Notes under the pieces: model-generated
Told to the model about the DNA's origin: nothing
Database searches by the model: none
Seen by the model: only the letters and a program-made list of their open reading frames with translations
Translations under genes and position numbers: made by a program
From: Brasenia schreberi
Lineage: Eukaryota > Streptophyta > Magnoliopsida > Nymphaeales > Cabombaceae
NCBI GenBank assembly: GCA_036023115.1
Contig: JAYKKT010000059.1
Location: forward strand, 6,188,501 to 6,252,500
Length of the DNA: 64,000 nucleotides
Direction: 5' to 3'
Shown here: one piece after another, positions 1 through 12,099 of the stretch
Position numbering within the stretch: position 1 is the first letter of the stretch
Layout: each line of letters begins with the position of its first letter

Positions 1-430
1 TTAATCACTTATCATAAGTTTTTTCATTCGAGTTGTTTATCATTCTACAATACAAACATTGATATCAAATATCAAGAAAAATACTAGTTGGTTGAAGGAG
101 ATGTGGGCTGAATATACACATCTCCAGTTTTAAGGGAGATACACCTAGGTCACGTCTCTCTTAAGGAGGGAGACACGGTCTGGGCACTCATTTTGGTTTA
201 ACCTAAAATTGAAAATCATCTTTAAATATTTAAAATATTAAAATATTTCAAGCAAAATAACAAAGATACAATGATTTTATTTAAAAACAACCTTTCAAAT
301 TCAAGAAAAATCTATAAAATAGGTGAATCAATTGTCTCTTCAATTTTCTTTTCAGTTATTCTTGTTTCTTGATTTGTTTGATTCCATCTAGGTTTGTAAG
401 TAACTAATAAATGATAGTTGGTTGTAAATA
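1..430 (+). mobile_element. Terminal region of a Mutator-like element, cut by the window edge
   Basis: This stretch is an inverted relative of about 44930-45340 in the same window. Shared landmarks in the same order are a 'tttatcattctacaata' motif, a 'atatcaaatat' motif, a cluster of GGGAGA/TCTCCC hairpins at about 98-180, and a 'caacctttcaaattcaag' motif near 290. The partner region sits beside a MULE transposase N-terminal domain, which is why this is assigned to a MULE end. The rest of the element would lie left of base 1. No coding sequence is visible here. Confidence 0.5.
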
Positions 431-852
431 ATTATGTATTGCTTGTCAATGAATAAAAAATAAATAAAAATCCATCATTGAAAAAATTGTAGAGGTATTT
501 TATATATTTATAAAAATTTAAGGTATATATATTAAAAGAGGTGTGGAGATAGTAATAATAATGTAGTTCATACAACGCTCTAGTGTATTTTGAGCGGCGT
601 TATAACAGTGCTCTTTTAACTCCTGCACCGTAAACAGCCATGTTAGCGGCGCTATCACGACCTGCTAAGATGTTGTTAGCATACAGTACGGGTGGATCCA
701 TATTCATATGAATCGACCCGATCCAATTAAACTGTTTAATAAAACCCTTAACCCTAGACGCATCCCGAACTTTCTCTCTTTCGTACGAGCTTCTAGTGCC
801 ACCACCAGCAGCAGCGGTGACCACTGGCGACTACGACGCCGACGTCAAAGTC

Positions 853-853
<1 letters not shown>

Positions 854-928
<75 letters not shown>
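854..928. repeat. (CT)n microsatellite
   Basis: Nearly pure CT dinucleotide tract of about 75 bp. It follows a GC-richer stretch that could be an exon or 5'UTR (about 790-850). The Ser-Leu reading frames across it are artefacts of the repeat. Confidence 0.95.
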
Positions 929-930
<2 letters not shown>

Positions 931-1835
931 CTTACTGTATTGTTGCGCCTTACCTTAAGTGCAAGTATAAGGAAGTGAAACTGAGTTCAAAGACTCTCAA
1001 AGACCATTACAGTAAGCCGCAACCTTTGAAGGCTCACAACTATAAGCTGTAAGCAGTAAGGATTCAATGCTTAATCTTTAAGGGCTCGCAAAGAGTCTTT
1101 GCAAGTCTTTGATAAATACTTTGTTGAGCCCTTAATCACAGTAAACTCGTTGTGTCTGCAAGTTTTTACTGCTTATAAGATAGCTGTAAGCAAAGTGAAG
1201 TTAGGATGTCAAAGGGGTTATAAAAGAAAAGGCAGAAGGGAAAGGTTTTAAAAATTCTTACTTTATTTAGGAGTATTTTGAGTAGAATTTATTTTTCTCT
1301 TTTAAGAGTGAAACTAAAGTAAATCAATTTCTCAAAATCTGCTGCTATCAAGTTTCTTGCTAAACAAAAAATGCATCCAGTTCAGTGTTTCTTGTGGCTG
1401 ACTGGATTCGTTAGTGCAGAGTATGGGCAAATAGGTTCATCTTTTGGTCTAATATCTGACTGGGTGTTGATGCTAACCAGTGGCGGACCTACGTTACTCT
1501 CAAAGGGGGAGCCCCCCCTCCTCCCCCCCAGGAGTTTTGAAAAACTTGGGTTGCATTTTAATTTAAAAAATAACTAAAGCGTTGTTTCTCTGAAATTTTA
1601 AGAAAGAAATGAGGTAATTGTTAACTTTTCAAAGTTTCTCTCATCTGCCTGGAAAAACTAACAATTCGAACCTTTAATGATATTAATAACGTGTTCAGAT
1701 CAAATTTTTACAAAGATCAGATCCGAATCAATACATTCGGTTGCCCTAATATCTTTCTCTGTTCCGTTGGTCGGAGTCCCAACTAAAGGTGGGCTGTGGC
1801 TGCATATGTGACGCTCCTCCCTCCCGTTGGCAGCC

Positions 1836-1995
<160 letters not shown>

Positions 1996-4056
1996 TCGTC
2001 CACTCACACAATCGCGGTGGAAGGCAAGAAAATGATTGTTTCTTGGTTACAAGATTGATTACCTCAAGTGATACTCCTATCATGGATCATTTGCATGTTC
2101 TTATGATGCATGTTGTTGTTGGAATCAAATGTAGATGTAATGGCACATGACAAATCGTTTTGTTGTTGACTATTTTCTTCATTTAAGTTGTTCGTGTTAT
2201 TAATTTTATTGATAAATTATTTGAGTGTGCTTTCCTATGTTGATCTTATGTGAATTAGCAAGAAATTTGGAGAACTAAAAATTGTCCATACCTAAGAACA
2301 TGGCCGATTTTGTCAAGTACTGAAAACTATAGAAAGAATTTATGATATAAATTATCTGAGTTTTGCCTAAAAATGAATGAGTTTGAAGACCAATATAGGT
2401 ACTTAATCATTTGTGATATAAATCATTCAAGTTTTTCTATTTGAAAAAAGAAGGATGTGAATGTTTGAGACTTGCCTTTGGTTCAAAACTCATATTGGAA
2501 GATTGATAGGAGGCCTCGAGGCTCGATAAATACCCAGATCCTATATGAAAAGCTTGAAAATTTTCCTGCTGAGGATATTTGGAAAGCTAATGCTCTTTAA
2601 CGTTTTTAAACCGAAATTAAATCTTAATCTAACTCAAGCAGGTTGGTATGGGTTTTGCCTAAATAGTTTCTCTAGGTACCTGGCCAAATTAGATTTTGTA
2701 CAGGTCAGGCATGTCAAACATGATGCCCCAACATATTTCCAATTTTTATTTGCTCCAGTGTTTGTTTGCATCCAATTTTTATTATATTTTCCTTTCAAGC
2801 CTTTTTTTTTGTTCTTACAATGAAAGTGTTGAAGCCTAACATACAGCATTGTTACACATATTCAATTAGTCTAGCACATATACATACTCAAACATGCATC
2901 TAATGATGATCATACTGTTCTTATCTCTTATATTTGGATAGAATGCATGTACTCTTTTCATTATACTGTAATGAGCTCATGGTAATTGATAACATTTTTA
3001 CATGTCAGTCTTGCATTTCGCATGCACCTGCTGCCTATATTTTCGCCCCCCGCCCCACACCCACCACTTTAAAATTTCTATATCTGCCATCGATGGTAAC
3101 AAGAACTGTAATAGGAGCCCTTAGAGTGGTTCCTGTTCTATTTTTGTCGCTGTTTTGGTTTTTATTTATCAGTTTAACATTTGGCTTGCCTTTTCTAATG
3201 CATGTCTTCCATCCAACATATCAAATCCAGCCTCTGCAATTCTACATGACCAAGAATGAACATTACCATCTTGACTCTACATAATGCAATTTGATTCAGG
3301 TTTATGCCACCCGAGTCATATTCTTAAGAAAAGCCTTATATAAGGCTTCTTACAAATGCAGACACAGGATGATATGCATATGCACACAAATACATATGCA
3401 GGAATGCAGAGATAGTAAGTATAGCATATTATTCAACTTAGATTGCACCATACTTGAGCAGATAAGTATAATTGATTAGTTTTTTTATAGTTTTTCTACT
3501 TAGAATATCTTTGGTGATATTTATGTTTTTGTTTTTCAATTTAACAATTCAATATATATACCATATTATTTATTGTTTGTCTATATATAATTTGTTTATT
3601 TAGTTTGATTCATATTTATGAATGTAGTGGTTATGTGTTTCTTGATATTTCTTAGAAATTAGAGAATCAATTACATATATATTAGTTTTTAATCTTAAAT
3701 CATAGTGTACTGCTAAATCCACTATATCCCCGCTACTTATATTAGGGTGAAGCACTAACCGCTATTGATAACATATATGTAGAGCTTCTATTTTAGTTTC
3801 TAGATGTTTCTTTTCAACTTTGTATTCGCGTGACATTAATTTTGTACCTAAATTCTTTGAGTTCTTTGTATTGTTTCTGATTTATTTACTGTTGACTGTG
3901 TTTGCTTGGATCTTTTTGTGCTTGCAAGCATTCTATGCTTTGTATACACACTTCTATAACTTACTATCTCTATGTGTGCAATGATGTCAAGCTTATTCTA
4001 ATGTCTGGATGTCAACAGTGATATTGATTTTGTTCTAATAATGTTTAGGAGCTGCC

Positions 4057-7000
4057 ATGTCAGTGATGTACAAAAATCGCTTACAAGAATATGTTCAAAG
4101 ATTGGGTCTTCCACTTCCTATATATGAAACAACTAATGAAGGTTTTGATCATGCACCTATATTTAGAACAACGGTTACTGTTGGTGGAGAAACCTATCAA
4201 ACACATTATGCTTTCAAGCATCTGAAAGATGCAGAGCAAGATGCTGCAAGAGTTGCACTGGAGTTGTTGCCTAGAAAGATACTTGATGAATGTGAAATCA
4301 TGATAAGCAAGGTGACTCTCTCAAACATCAATGAGCTTATGTTGACTTTACATTGACTGCTGCTACCTTGGCTCGGCCAGAATTGGTTTCACAAGTGTTT
4401 TCCTGTGCTATCTGTGATCTTGTGACTTGTTAAATAGCCCTATGAGGAAAGTAAGCTCCTAAGCATGAGTTCTTTGATTTTATCTTATTTTATTCTTATC
4501 AATCTTATTATTGTTAATATTATGGGTAAGGACTTCTGATATAAGTCAAACATTTTGCATGTCTTCATTTTTGTGATTTTTTCCTGCAAGCAATTTTAGA
4601 TGAGATAGTCAAATCCTTTTATGATGGTTTGGAAAGACCATATACATAATGAGGTTATTAGAAGCAAAGTAGGAGTGGCACCAATAGAGGATAAAATGAG
4701 AGAACATCGTTTAAGATGGTTTGGACATATAGAAAGAAGATCAAAAGAAGAACCTGTAAGAAGGTTAGAAAAACTAAATTTGGAAAGTATTAAAAGAGGT
4801 AGAGGACGACCACAAAAGTGTTGGAAAGAAACAATAAAGAACGATCTAGCTTATTGGGAGTTAACTGCTAACATGGCACAAGATAGGGATCTGTGGAAAC
4901 AAAGAATCCATGTAGCCGACCCCGTCTAGTATGGGAAAAGGCTTAGTTGTTGTAGTTGTTGTTTGTTGTAGTCAAATCCTTTTATGATTATACATCACTC
5001 AATGTTATTGATAAGATATTTCATGGAAAAGTTCTTTGTTTCAGGCCACCTATTTAATTCCTACTGTTTTTCTTCTAGAGCATACTTACTAATTGTATTG
5101 GTATCTGTATTGCGTTAGGTGATTTAGTGGCTCACGTTTACCTCTTGGAAAAACTTAATGAGCGTGGTGATGATCAAGCCATTCATAAATATACTATCAA
5201 AACGTGTCCTAGTTCATGCATTAGAAGCGGTGATATTGTTTTTTTGCTATTCATTCCTAGTTCATGCATGGACATGAAAAGTAGAAGCAGCACTGGATCT
5301 CCTGGGACACCAGATACTGTTTTGTTACTGATAGCTTTGATTGATAAATGACAAAAAGATCAAGTGTTGTCATGAATTTGAAAATGTATGACAGAACATT
5401 TTTGGTAAAAAGTCTTGTTCACCTATAAATGTAAATGAACGCCCTTTGATTTTATAGTTGTTCCTAATTCTAAAATGCTTTAGGTTTTTTTATTTCTCAG
5501 AGCCTTGTTTTAGTAACATCTTTCTTACTATTAAAAAATGTGGATCAACTTTGGTAAAATGTGATCTACAGTGGTGGAGGTGGATTATAGTACCTTTGTT
5601 ATCATGAACAAACCCTAGGCTCCACTCATCAAACAAAAGACCGTATCATAGGCTGGTCATGGTAATGGAGAGTTGCTAGTGTACGGAAGCACATGGTGGA
5701 TTATAGTTTGTTTATACAAACCCTAGGCTCCACCAATCAAAGAAAATACCGTATCATAGGCTGGTCATGGTAATGGAGAGTTGCTAGTGCACGGAAGGAC
5801 AGAGTTTGCACATGGGAGGCTTGTTGGACACTTATTTTTCCCCAAAGGCATATCAAGGAAAAGCTATGTAGATTGCATCTACTCATGGACAAGCATATGG
5901 TTGTTTGAACTACACCCTCCATAGTCTTCCAAAGGTATATGTAGTCAACATGGGTTCAAATGCATGAGTAGGCCAATGGCTCAGTTTAAGGTAAGGTGGT
6001 TGATCAAATCTATTAAATGCCTGGATGATAAAAAGATCATTGACTGGACTAAATGTTTGAAGCAATTTTGGGTGTCCAGCTAATTGCAGGTGAAGACTTG
6101 GTCAATCGTCTATTCTTAAATCAAGAGCGCGGAGCATATCTTCCCATACACTACTACCTACATTATCTTTCTCGAGATACATTTTTGGGCCTGTTTCCCA
6201 TCCCAAGAGCAAGGGCCTTTCTGTGGCTTTTCTTTCCCGGAGCAGCTTAACAAACTAATAGGTAGTAGATGAATTGATTCGCATTGGCTAATAGGTGCAG
6301 CATGTAACTAGGAAGAAAATTCAAGGGCGTGATATGGTAGTGCCCATCTTTCCATCTCTTCTTTAGACTGACTTCGATAAGCACAAGTTTTGATATAAAA
6401 GAGGAAACTTGGATCATATGCCTTCTGTTTGGAACCAACAAGCTTTCCTAGACTGACGAACCATGCTTCATTTGGAAATGCTGGATCACGACTGCCTGAT
6501 GTTCTGCTCAAAGAAGCTAGTAGACAGCTTAAGGATGAACCTATCTGGGGTAAGCACATCATATGTCATGTACTCTCCGAGCTTCACTCAAGTGCTGATG
6601 TGATGCTCGGTTATATCTTCTCAGTTCTCACCTTTATTTTTTCCTCATCGGTGCACCAGATGTTCTATGTTTTACTATATTTGGCTTTGGGAAGTGACCA
6701 CATTGGGTATCTATGATAAGCACATAATATCTGATATACTTCTACCTGTGTCTCTAAGTGCTAGACACCAATCTCTTGTGAACCAGACTTTTGAGGAATT
6801 ACACATGCATTCCTTGATTTAATTCTGGGTGACACCTCATAATCTTCATTTCCAATCCTTTTTCAAGACTAAACTTTGCTTATCATGTGAAATGACCCTA
6901 CTTATTGCAATTAATCACTGTCAAATTTATCGGTGTCAACCCTTTAAAGGAAATTAAGAGTGACATGATGATGATAATATGTTGTGTATGGAAGACTGCT

Positions 7001-7436
7001 TTTAAATTTAAGCAGAGTGGGCTCGCTTCTGATGGCCACATGAATGCACGATAAAGAATGATTAACTTTGTGCATTGAAAGTTTCTAATTTTAATTTTCT
7101 GTCGAAGGACTTGGTGCTCCTGTCTAACCAATGGTATCTGCCCGTGAATGCAAGTGTCTGTTTCTGTGTGTATCTCTCTCTACCTATCTACCAAAATAAT
7201 AAATATATATCATGGAAACAAAGAATCTATGTAGCCAACCCCATCTAGCATGGGAAAAGACTTAGTTGTTATATGTATGTATGTATGTATGAGATTACCA
7301 CATGGTCCATGCGAACGCATGCACATAGTGCAGCGGGGTAGGCCCTACACAATAGATTCAGTGGGGCCCACCCCCACTACAATGTGCTGCCATGAGCATT
7401 GACCAGGAGCAAGACCACCTATATATACATATCTAT

Positions 7437-7480
<44 letters not shown>

Positions 7481-8968
7481 CTGTGTGTGTGTGTATGTAT
7501 AAGAGAGGAACTGATTCTGCTCTCAATTCTATAGGTAGAGTATGAAAACCGGATGAAGCCCTACACATGTCTAAGGTTAGTCATGCCCTATATTTGATGT
7601 ATGACCTTGTAGATAAAAAAAATGGCATATACTTTATACATACTGATACTGTTATCCCAGCAATTGCACCTATTTTGGTGCCATTCGTCTAGTTCATTGC
7701 CTCCATCATGGTGTCCATTATTGGTAAGAGCCAGGTAATATTGACAAGCAACTGTGCTATAACTTTATGATCTCAGCATCATTTAGAGGGTTTATCTATC
7801 TATATGAGGATTGACACTGCAGAAGGCCAGTTTTAAGACACTTATTTGCACTGATGTCCATAGCTCCAAGAGTGGGTCCTTTATAGGCTCATCTTCAATA
7901 TAGTAGCGAATTTCTGTTTCCATGCAATGTTGAGGTGCTAACAGGAAGGTCCAATTTGGACATGTAATAAAAGACGGTTGCACTAGAATATTTTTGTTTG
8001 GTACTTATAATATTTTTGCCTGTTATTTCAGGAAACAGTATTCTGCAAATCTATCCTTAATGAATTCACGGTTAAACTGAACATGGAAATCCCATCCTAC
8101 TCCACAGTCAAAACTGAAGGGTTGCTTCCAGCCTTTGTCTCGTCTGTGATCTTTGATGATGTGTTATACACTGGTGATGTAGCAAAGTGCAAAAAAGAAG
8201 CGGAACAAATGGCTGCAAGAAAAGTTATTCAGACTATCCTTGGATGTGCTTGTAATGCTTTGCATGCCATAAATATGAGTTGTTATTCACTTATTCTTAA
8301 CATGTTTTAAGTGGTGAAGATTTTTTTTTTTAGCATTTGAAATTATCTGTGCAGGTAATTCTGATCACAAGAACTTACTCTCACAAATTATAAGATCAAA
8401 GAGTAGGTTTCATGCTTCCCTGAACCAAGATGCTGTCCCTAAAGGGAATCCAGAAATGGTTTCGACGTCTACAACTCTGGTTTCTCCTCAAATTAGTTTT
8501 CCAGATTTACCTAGAGAACAAGAGGTGGAGGCTAACTCTTTAGATACCACTTTGAAACTTAAGAAACCTAGGCACGGATATTTAAGTACACAAGCTTCTG
8601 GATCAGCTAATAATCAACCAGGTATGAATCAAATTGATGTGCTAAACCATACACTTAATTCTACAATAGTGGAAGCTGCAAAGCAGGTGGGCAAGGTTCT
8701 ATTGGAGATGGTGCATGCGAGTGGAACATCTACGGCTATAACTGTAGGGCATTTGCAGAAAAATGTGTCTGATTCATCTGGCAGGAATGAAGGATCAAAG
8801 CTAATAGCGGAGGCTTCTGTTTTCAAGTACAATGAAGCACTAGGTTGTGCTTCAGCAAAACCATCAATTCAAGGAGACATTGTTTCAATGGAGGCGGTGC
8901 ATCCAGGTCAAATAGAAAAAAGTGGATGTCATGGAAAAAAGAAAAAGAGATCAGGAAAGAGTTCATAG
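4057..8968 (+). CDS. Double-stranded RNA-binding protein with two dsRBMs (plant DRB family)
   Basis: Three coding exons can be joined in phase: 4057-4311, 8032-8251 and 8355-8968, giving about 362 residues. Exon 1 encodes dsRBM1 (about residues 4-70), with the loop 'DHAPIF' and the C-terminal helix 'KDAEQDAARVAL'. Exon 2 encodes dsRBM2 (about 86-155), with 'FCKSILNEF', 'EGLLPAFVSS' and 'KKEAEQMAARKVIQTIL'. Exon 3 is a non-conserved tail ending in a lysine-rich, NLS-like stretch before TAG. The exon 1 donor is AAG|gtgact and the exon 2 acceptor is tttcag|GAA, both phase 0. The exon 2 donor is gtaatg at 8252, with an alternative gt at 8246 in the same phase; the exon 3 acceptor is gtgcag. The start could be Met 4057 or Met 4066; an acceptor (tttag) at 4048 implies an upstream 5'UTR exon. 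Architecture and length fit Arabidopsis DRB4-like cofactors of Dicer-like enzymes in small-RNA production. That role is inferred from the family, and the exact orthologue is not settled. No frame break was seen. Confidence 0.85.
4606..4625. repeat. 20-bp target-site duplication, left copy
   Basis: The sequence tagtcaaatccttttatgat is repeated without mismatch at 4969-4988, on the other side of the RTE fragment. Bases outside the pair differ (a versus t before, g versus t after), so the duplication is exactly 20 bp. Confidence 0.95.
4626..4968 (+). mobile_element. 5'-truncated RTE-clade LINE insertion
   Basis: The insert encodes only the C-terminal end of the RTE polyprotein ('RWFGHIERRSKEEPVRR', then 'DLWKQRIHVADPV') and the RTE 3' end with a TTG-rich tail (tagttgttgtagttgttg). 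It lies in intron 1 of the dsRBM gene on the coding strand. A perfect 20-bp TSD flanks it at 4606-4625 and 4969-4988. Truncation at the 5' end and a long TSD are the normal result of target-primed reverse transcription. The intact flanks and the near-identity to the 59.0-59.4 kb copy suggest a fairly recent insertion. Confidence 0.93.
5579..5802. repeat. Two-unit tandem repeat, period about 108-116 bp
   Basis: Two adjacent copies each begin 'ggtggattatag', contain 'aaaccctaggctccac' and 'ccgtatcataggctgg', and end 'gagttgctagtg'. Units start near 5579 and 5695. The repeat lies inside intron 1 of the dsRBM gene. Its origin is not known. Confidence 0.85.
7212..7275 (+). mobile_element. RTE 3'-end fragment
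   Basis: About 64 bp match the extreme 3' end of the RTE family: the codons for 'WKQR' and 'VADP' in decayed form, then 'tagcatgggaaaagacttagttgtt'. A short TATG-repeat tail follows. It lies in intron 1 of the dsRBM gene. It is too short to tell whether it is an independent insertion or a remnant of a longer copy. Confidence 0.7.
7439..7500. repeat. (CA)n(TA)n(TG)n compound microsatellite
   Basis: A CA tract passes into TA and then TG dinucleotides, so the whole block is self-complementary and could form a hairpin. It lies in intron 1 of the dsRBM gene. Confidence 0.9.
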
Positions 8969-11900
8969 GTGCCTTTCCTTTGCTGCTTATATTTTCTAAT
9001 TTTGAATAATTGATTTCTGTTGTTAGTTTCTCTTATTTGTTCACCTGTCTTTGGTTTGCAACGGATGTGTTATTCTTGTTATTACCTTTTTCTTTACTGC
9101 TAATTTTTCTTCTGTGGTAGTGCACGGTGCACCAACTTCATTATTAGCACATTTTGGAGAGGATGGACCCATTCACTTGGTATATGTGTTATACAGTGAT
9201 GCGCTTGGATGATGTCTCTTGCCAGTGGGAATCTGCTCCATTGGGTGCCTTATAGGTGCTAGGATTAGCATAAACTAAAACATGTAGATGGTTAATAGTG
9301 TCCTCTCTAATTGCTATCTGCTCACTTTTGGTTAACTTCATGGGGACTTCACTGAGGCTTTAGCTGGATATAAAGTAGCTTTCTACAAGGTTATGAGCAT
9401 ATGCTTTATTTACTTGAGTGCGGGTGTCAAAGTTTTTTGGTTAGGATGTAGGAGAGGTTTTGGATTGCTCAAGGTTAGTGCTAATCGCTTCTTGTTGATG
9501 AGTTTGTTACATAAAGTGGGTTTGGAGCCTCATAGGTATGTTTTACCAGTTAGCATTTCCCATCATTGTAGTAGCAATTTTCTTTTATTGCTTTTTTCCT
9601 TGATTAGGACGGACAGTTTGCTGCAAATGCAGGCTGGATTAGAGATACACTATTCACATTTTGGATACTGTGATGGTAGTAAGTTGTGTTGATGTTTGAT
9701 CACTTTAGATGGACAATATGATGCCAACATTGGCTGGAATACAGATTCACTATTCGGATTCTGGTTGCCGTCAGGAATTTTACTTGATATCTGTTGAGGA
9801 ACTGCTGCTTCGGTAGCCGTTGCAAAACTTGGCAGGTCTATGGAATCCTTGGCTTCAGAATTCACAGGTGCTGCTTTTTGTCAGCACATAAAACATAAAC
9901 AATCAGTTATTCCGTTAGAGGATTTGTGTTTTGTCTTAAATGAGCTCCGTCACTGTCTGGTAAATGATGATAGTGATAACTTATCCAGGTGCGGCAACGA
10001 TGTACCTATGTATCTTCAACCTATGTCACATGAGTGCTTCATTTTTGCTTTATAATTCATTCCTAGTACGTTAGTCATCTTTGAAATTGTCAACGTTGAC
10101 CATGTTTTCACATATGCAGCTATTATGTAGATATAGATACTCCCTCATTTATTTTCAAGAATATAGCGAGTGTCCCATCTATTGTCCCATCCCAATTGTT
10201 TCCATTTTTCTCTTTCCTTGCTTTGAAACCAAAGCTAGTCCCTTACCTTTTTGCTCTGTTTCTTCCTTGAGAATATGCCTGCAAAATTTTGTAATTTCAT
10301 TGACTGATATAACTGAACTTCTATCATGTTAGTAATGTGTTTAGTTCCACAACCCCTGTTTCCTTTTGTTGGAAAATGGAGGCTCCAAGGTACAATCTGT
10401 GAGAGAGCTTTTGCAAGCTATAATGGCAATTCCAGATTATTTCTGTCTCCCCAACACATAATTAACGAACTTCAACCAAGATTCTCATTTGATAGTGTTG
10501 GGCAAACTGTTCCAAAATCTTTTACACCTACTTAATTGCTGCTGCCAATTGATTTTATACTACAAAATGCTCTGTTGCATTCTTCATGATCTCATTTTCA
10601 GCACAGTCTGGAGTGTTGATCAGTAGCAGACTTGAGTAGATGTATCTATATTTCGGAACTTCATATCTGCACCCCTTCAATTATTTCCTCAGTGTATTAG
10701 CCGCTTCATGTTTAAAAAGCAGATGCTTATTCTCTGATATTCAAACAATGCAATTAATTGTGATCATGACAGTTTAACACAGATTGATTGGATACTACTA
10801 CAAGTCACGTTTGAAGATGTCCTATTTTCCTATGGGCTTATGGTTTGCATTGACTAAGAATTACCTAATACTTACCCGTACTCAGGAAGAAGGAAAGTCA
10901 GCAACCTCGCGAACTTACCCGTACTCAAAGCAAGCCGCAAGGGCTTCAGAGAAAAGAGATTAATAAAAGGTTGATGAAAACTTCTTGAAACGTCAAGGCA
11001 TATAAAACAGCAGAAAAGAGCTGGTATTTTGGTATGAAAGAATTGGTAATCCCACTGAAGGCGACTCTCAGTGAGGAGAGCGTCTTGGACCCCGCTTTAG
11101 AAAGGTAGGTTTGAGAGCAACCTAAGGGAGAACACATACAGAGAAACTGAAGATTGAATTTTCCTTAGGTTCTTTTTGTTCTGTCTATTTGATTCTCAAT
11201 TCCTGTCTTGATACTAGACTACAATTCAATGTCTTCTCGATCCGTTCCCATATTGTATGTGTCGTGCTATCAGCTTCCTGGAAACATGTTGAAGCCTTTC
11301 TTCTCTGATCCAAGTTGTTGCCAAGGAGGCTTGGGGGATCCTTAGTCGCGTGATCCACAAAAAACTTTGATTCAGCTTTGTAAGGTCTAGAAACACGCCT
11401 TTTGGTATTTCCCAACTGTTGAGCCAAAGGTTATTGGAAAGGACTTCAATCTTGCAGCATTTCCTGTATGCAGTATCTCACAAATCCCGAGCGTTTATCT
11501 CGGACTTTTTGGGGGTAACATGGAGTAAGTCAAAACAAGTGTTCAAGAAAAGTGCCTGGTGGCTCCTGGTAACACCGCATGCTTGTCCTTACTACATGTT
11601 CAAAATAAGTTCCTATGCACTCTACTGCTTCCATGACTGACTTGAACTTGTATGCTGTTCTTCAACCTAATGGACGATTTGACACTTTTTGCTCTTCCCC
11701 ATCATGTCCACAACTATCCATTACTTTATGGCTTACTTCGCAATTGATTTTAAAATTTATGGGATTTTCCTTTTCTTTGCAGAACATTGCAATGGCATAT
11801 AAACTGACCATGTGATCAGTTAGTTTACTTTTCTTGAGTTTATGTTCTTGTTTCTGGCAAATGTTACTGTTCTCTTGCTGAGATACGACGTTTGTTTTGT

Positions 11901-12030
11901 TCTTGTGCTCAGGTATAATGTGCTGCTGCTGAGGAGTTTAATGATGGCAACTCGTAGAGTCAAAACATCCTTTTTGCGCGACATGATGGTTGTTGTACTG
12001 TATGAAAACCTCCAGTTTACTTGTAATTAG
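8969..12030. other. Region downstream of the dsRBM gene without an assignable gene
   Basis: I find no long conserved reading frame here. A ~60-bp segment occurs twice, at 9612 and 9712, each copy preceded by an acceptor-like 'ttag'. A minus-strand open frame at 11185-11427 (80 codons) has a composition compatible with coding but matches nothing I recognise. The stretch 10880-11170 is GC-richer than its surroundings and may be a retroelement leader or LTR; I could not confirm this. Confidence 0.4.
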
Positions 12031-12099
12031 AAAAATGTACGTGCATCTAGCTTTCACTTTGTGCACATCAGAGCACTGCCGTTGAATTGCATGGTGAAT

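Noticed and set aside
708..1052. 114-codon frame with a long Ser-Leu run
   Set aside because: It is produced by the CT microsatellite; the flanking sequence shows no conserved coding pattern.
1480..1550. DNA transposon end suggested by 'agtggcggacctac' and a C-rich run
   Set aside because: No matching inverted end or TSD could be found; similar motifs near 48410 and 59540 are also isolated.
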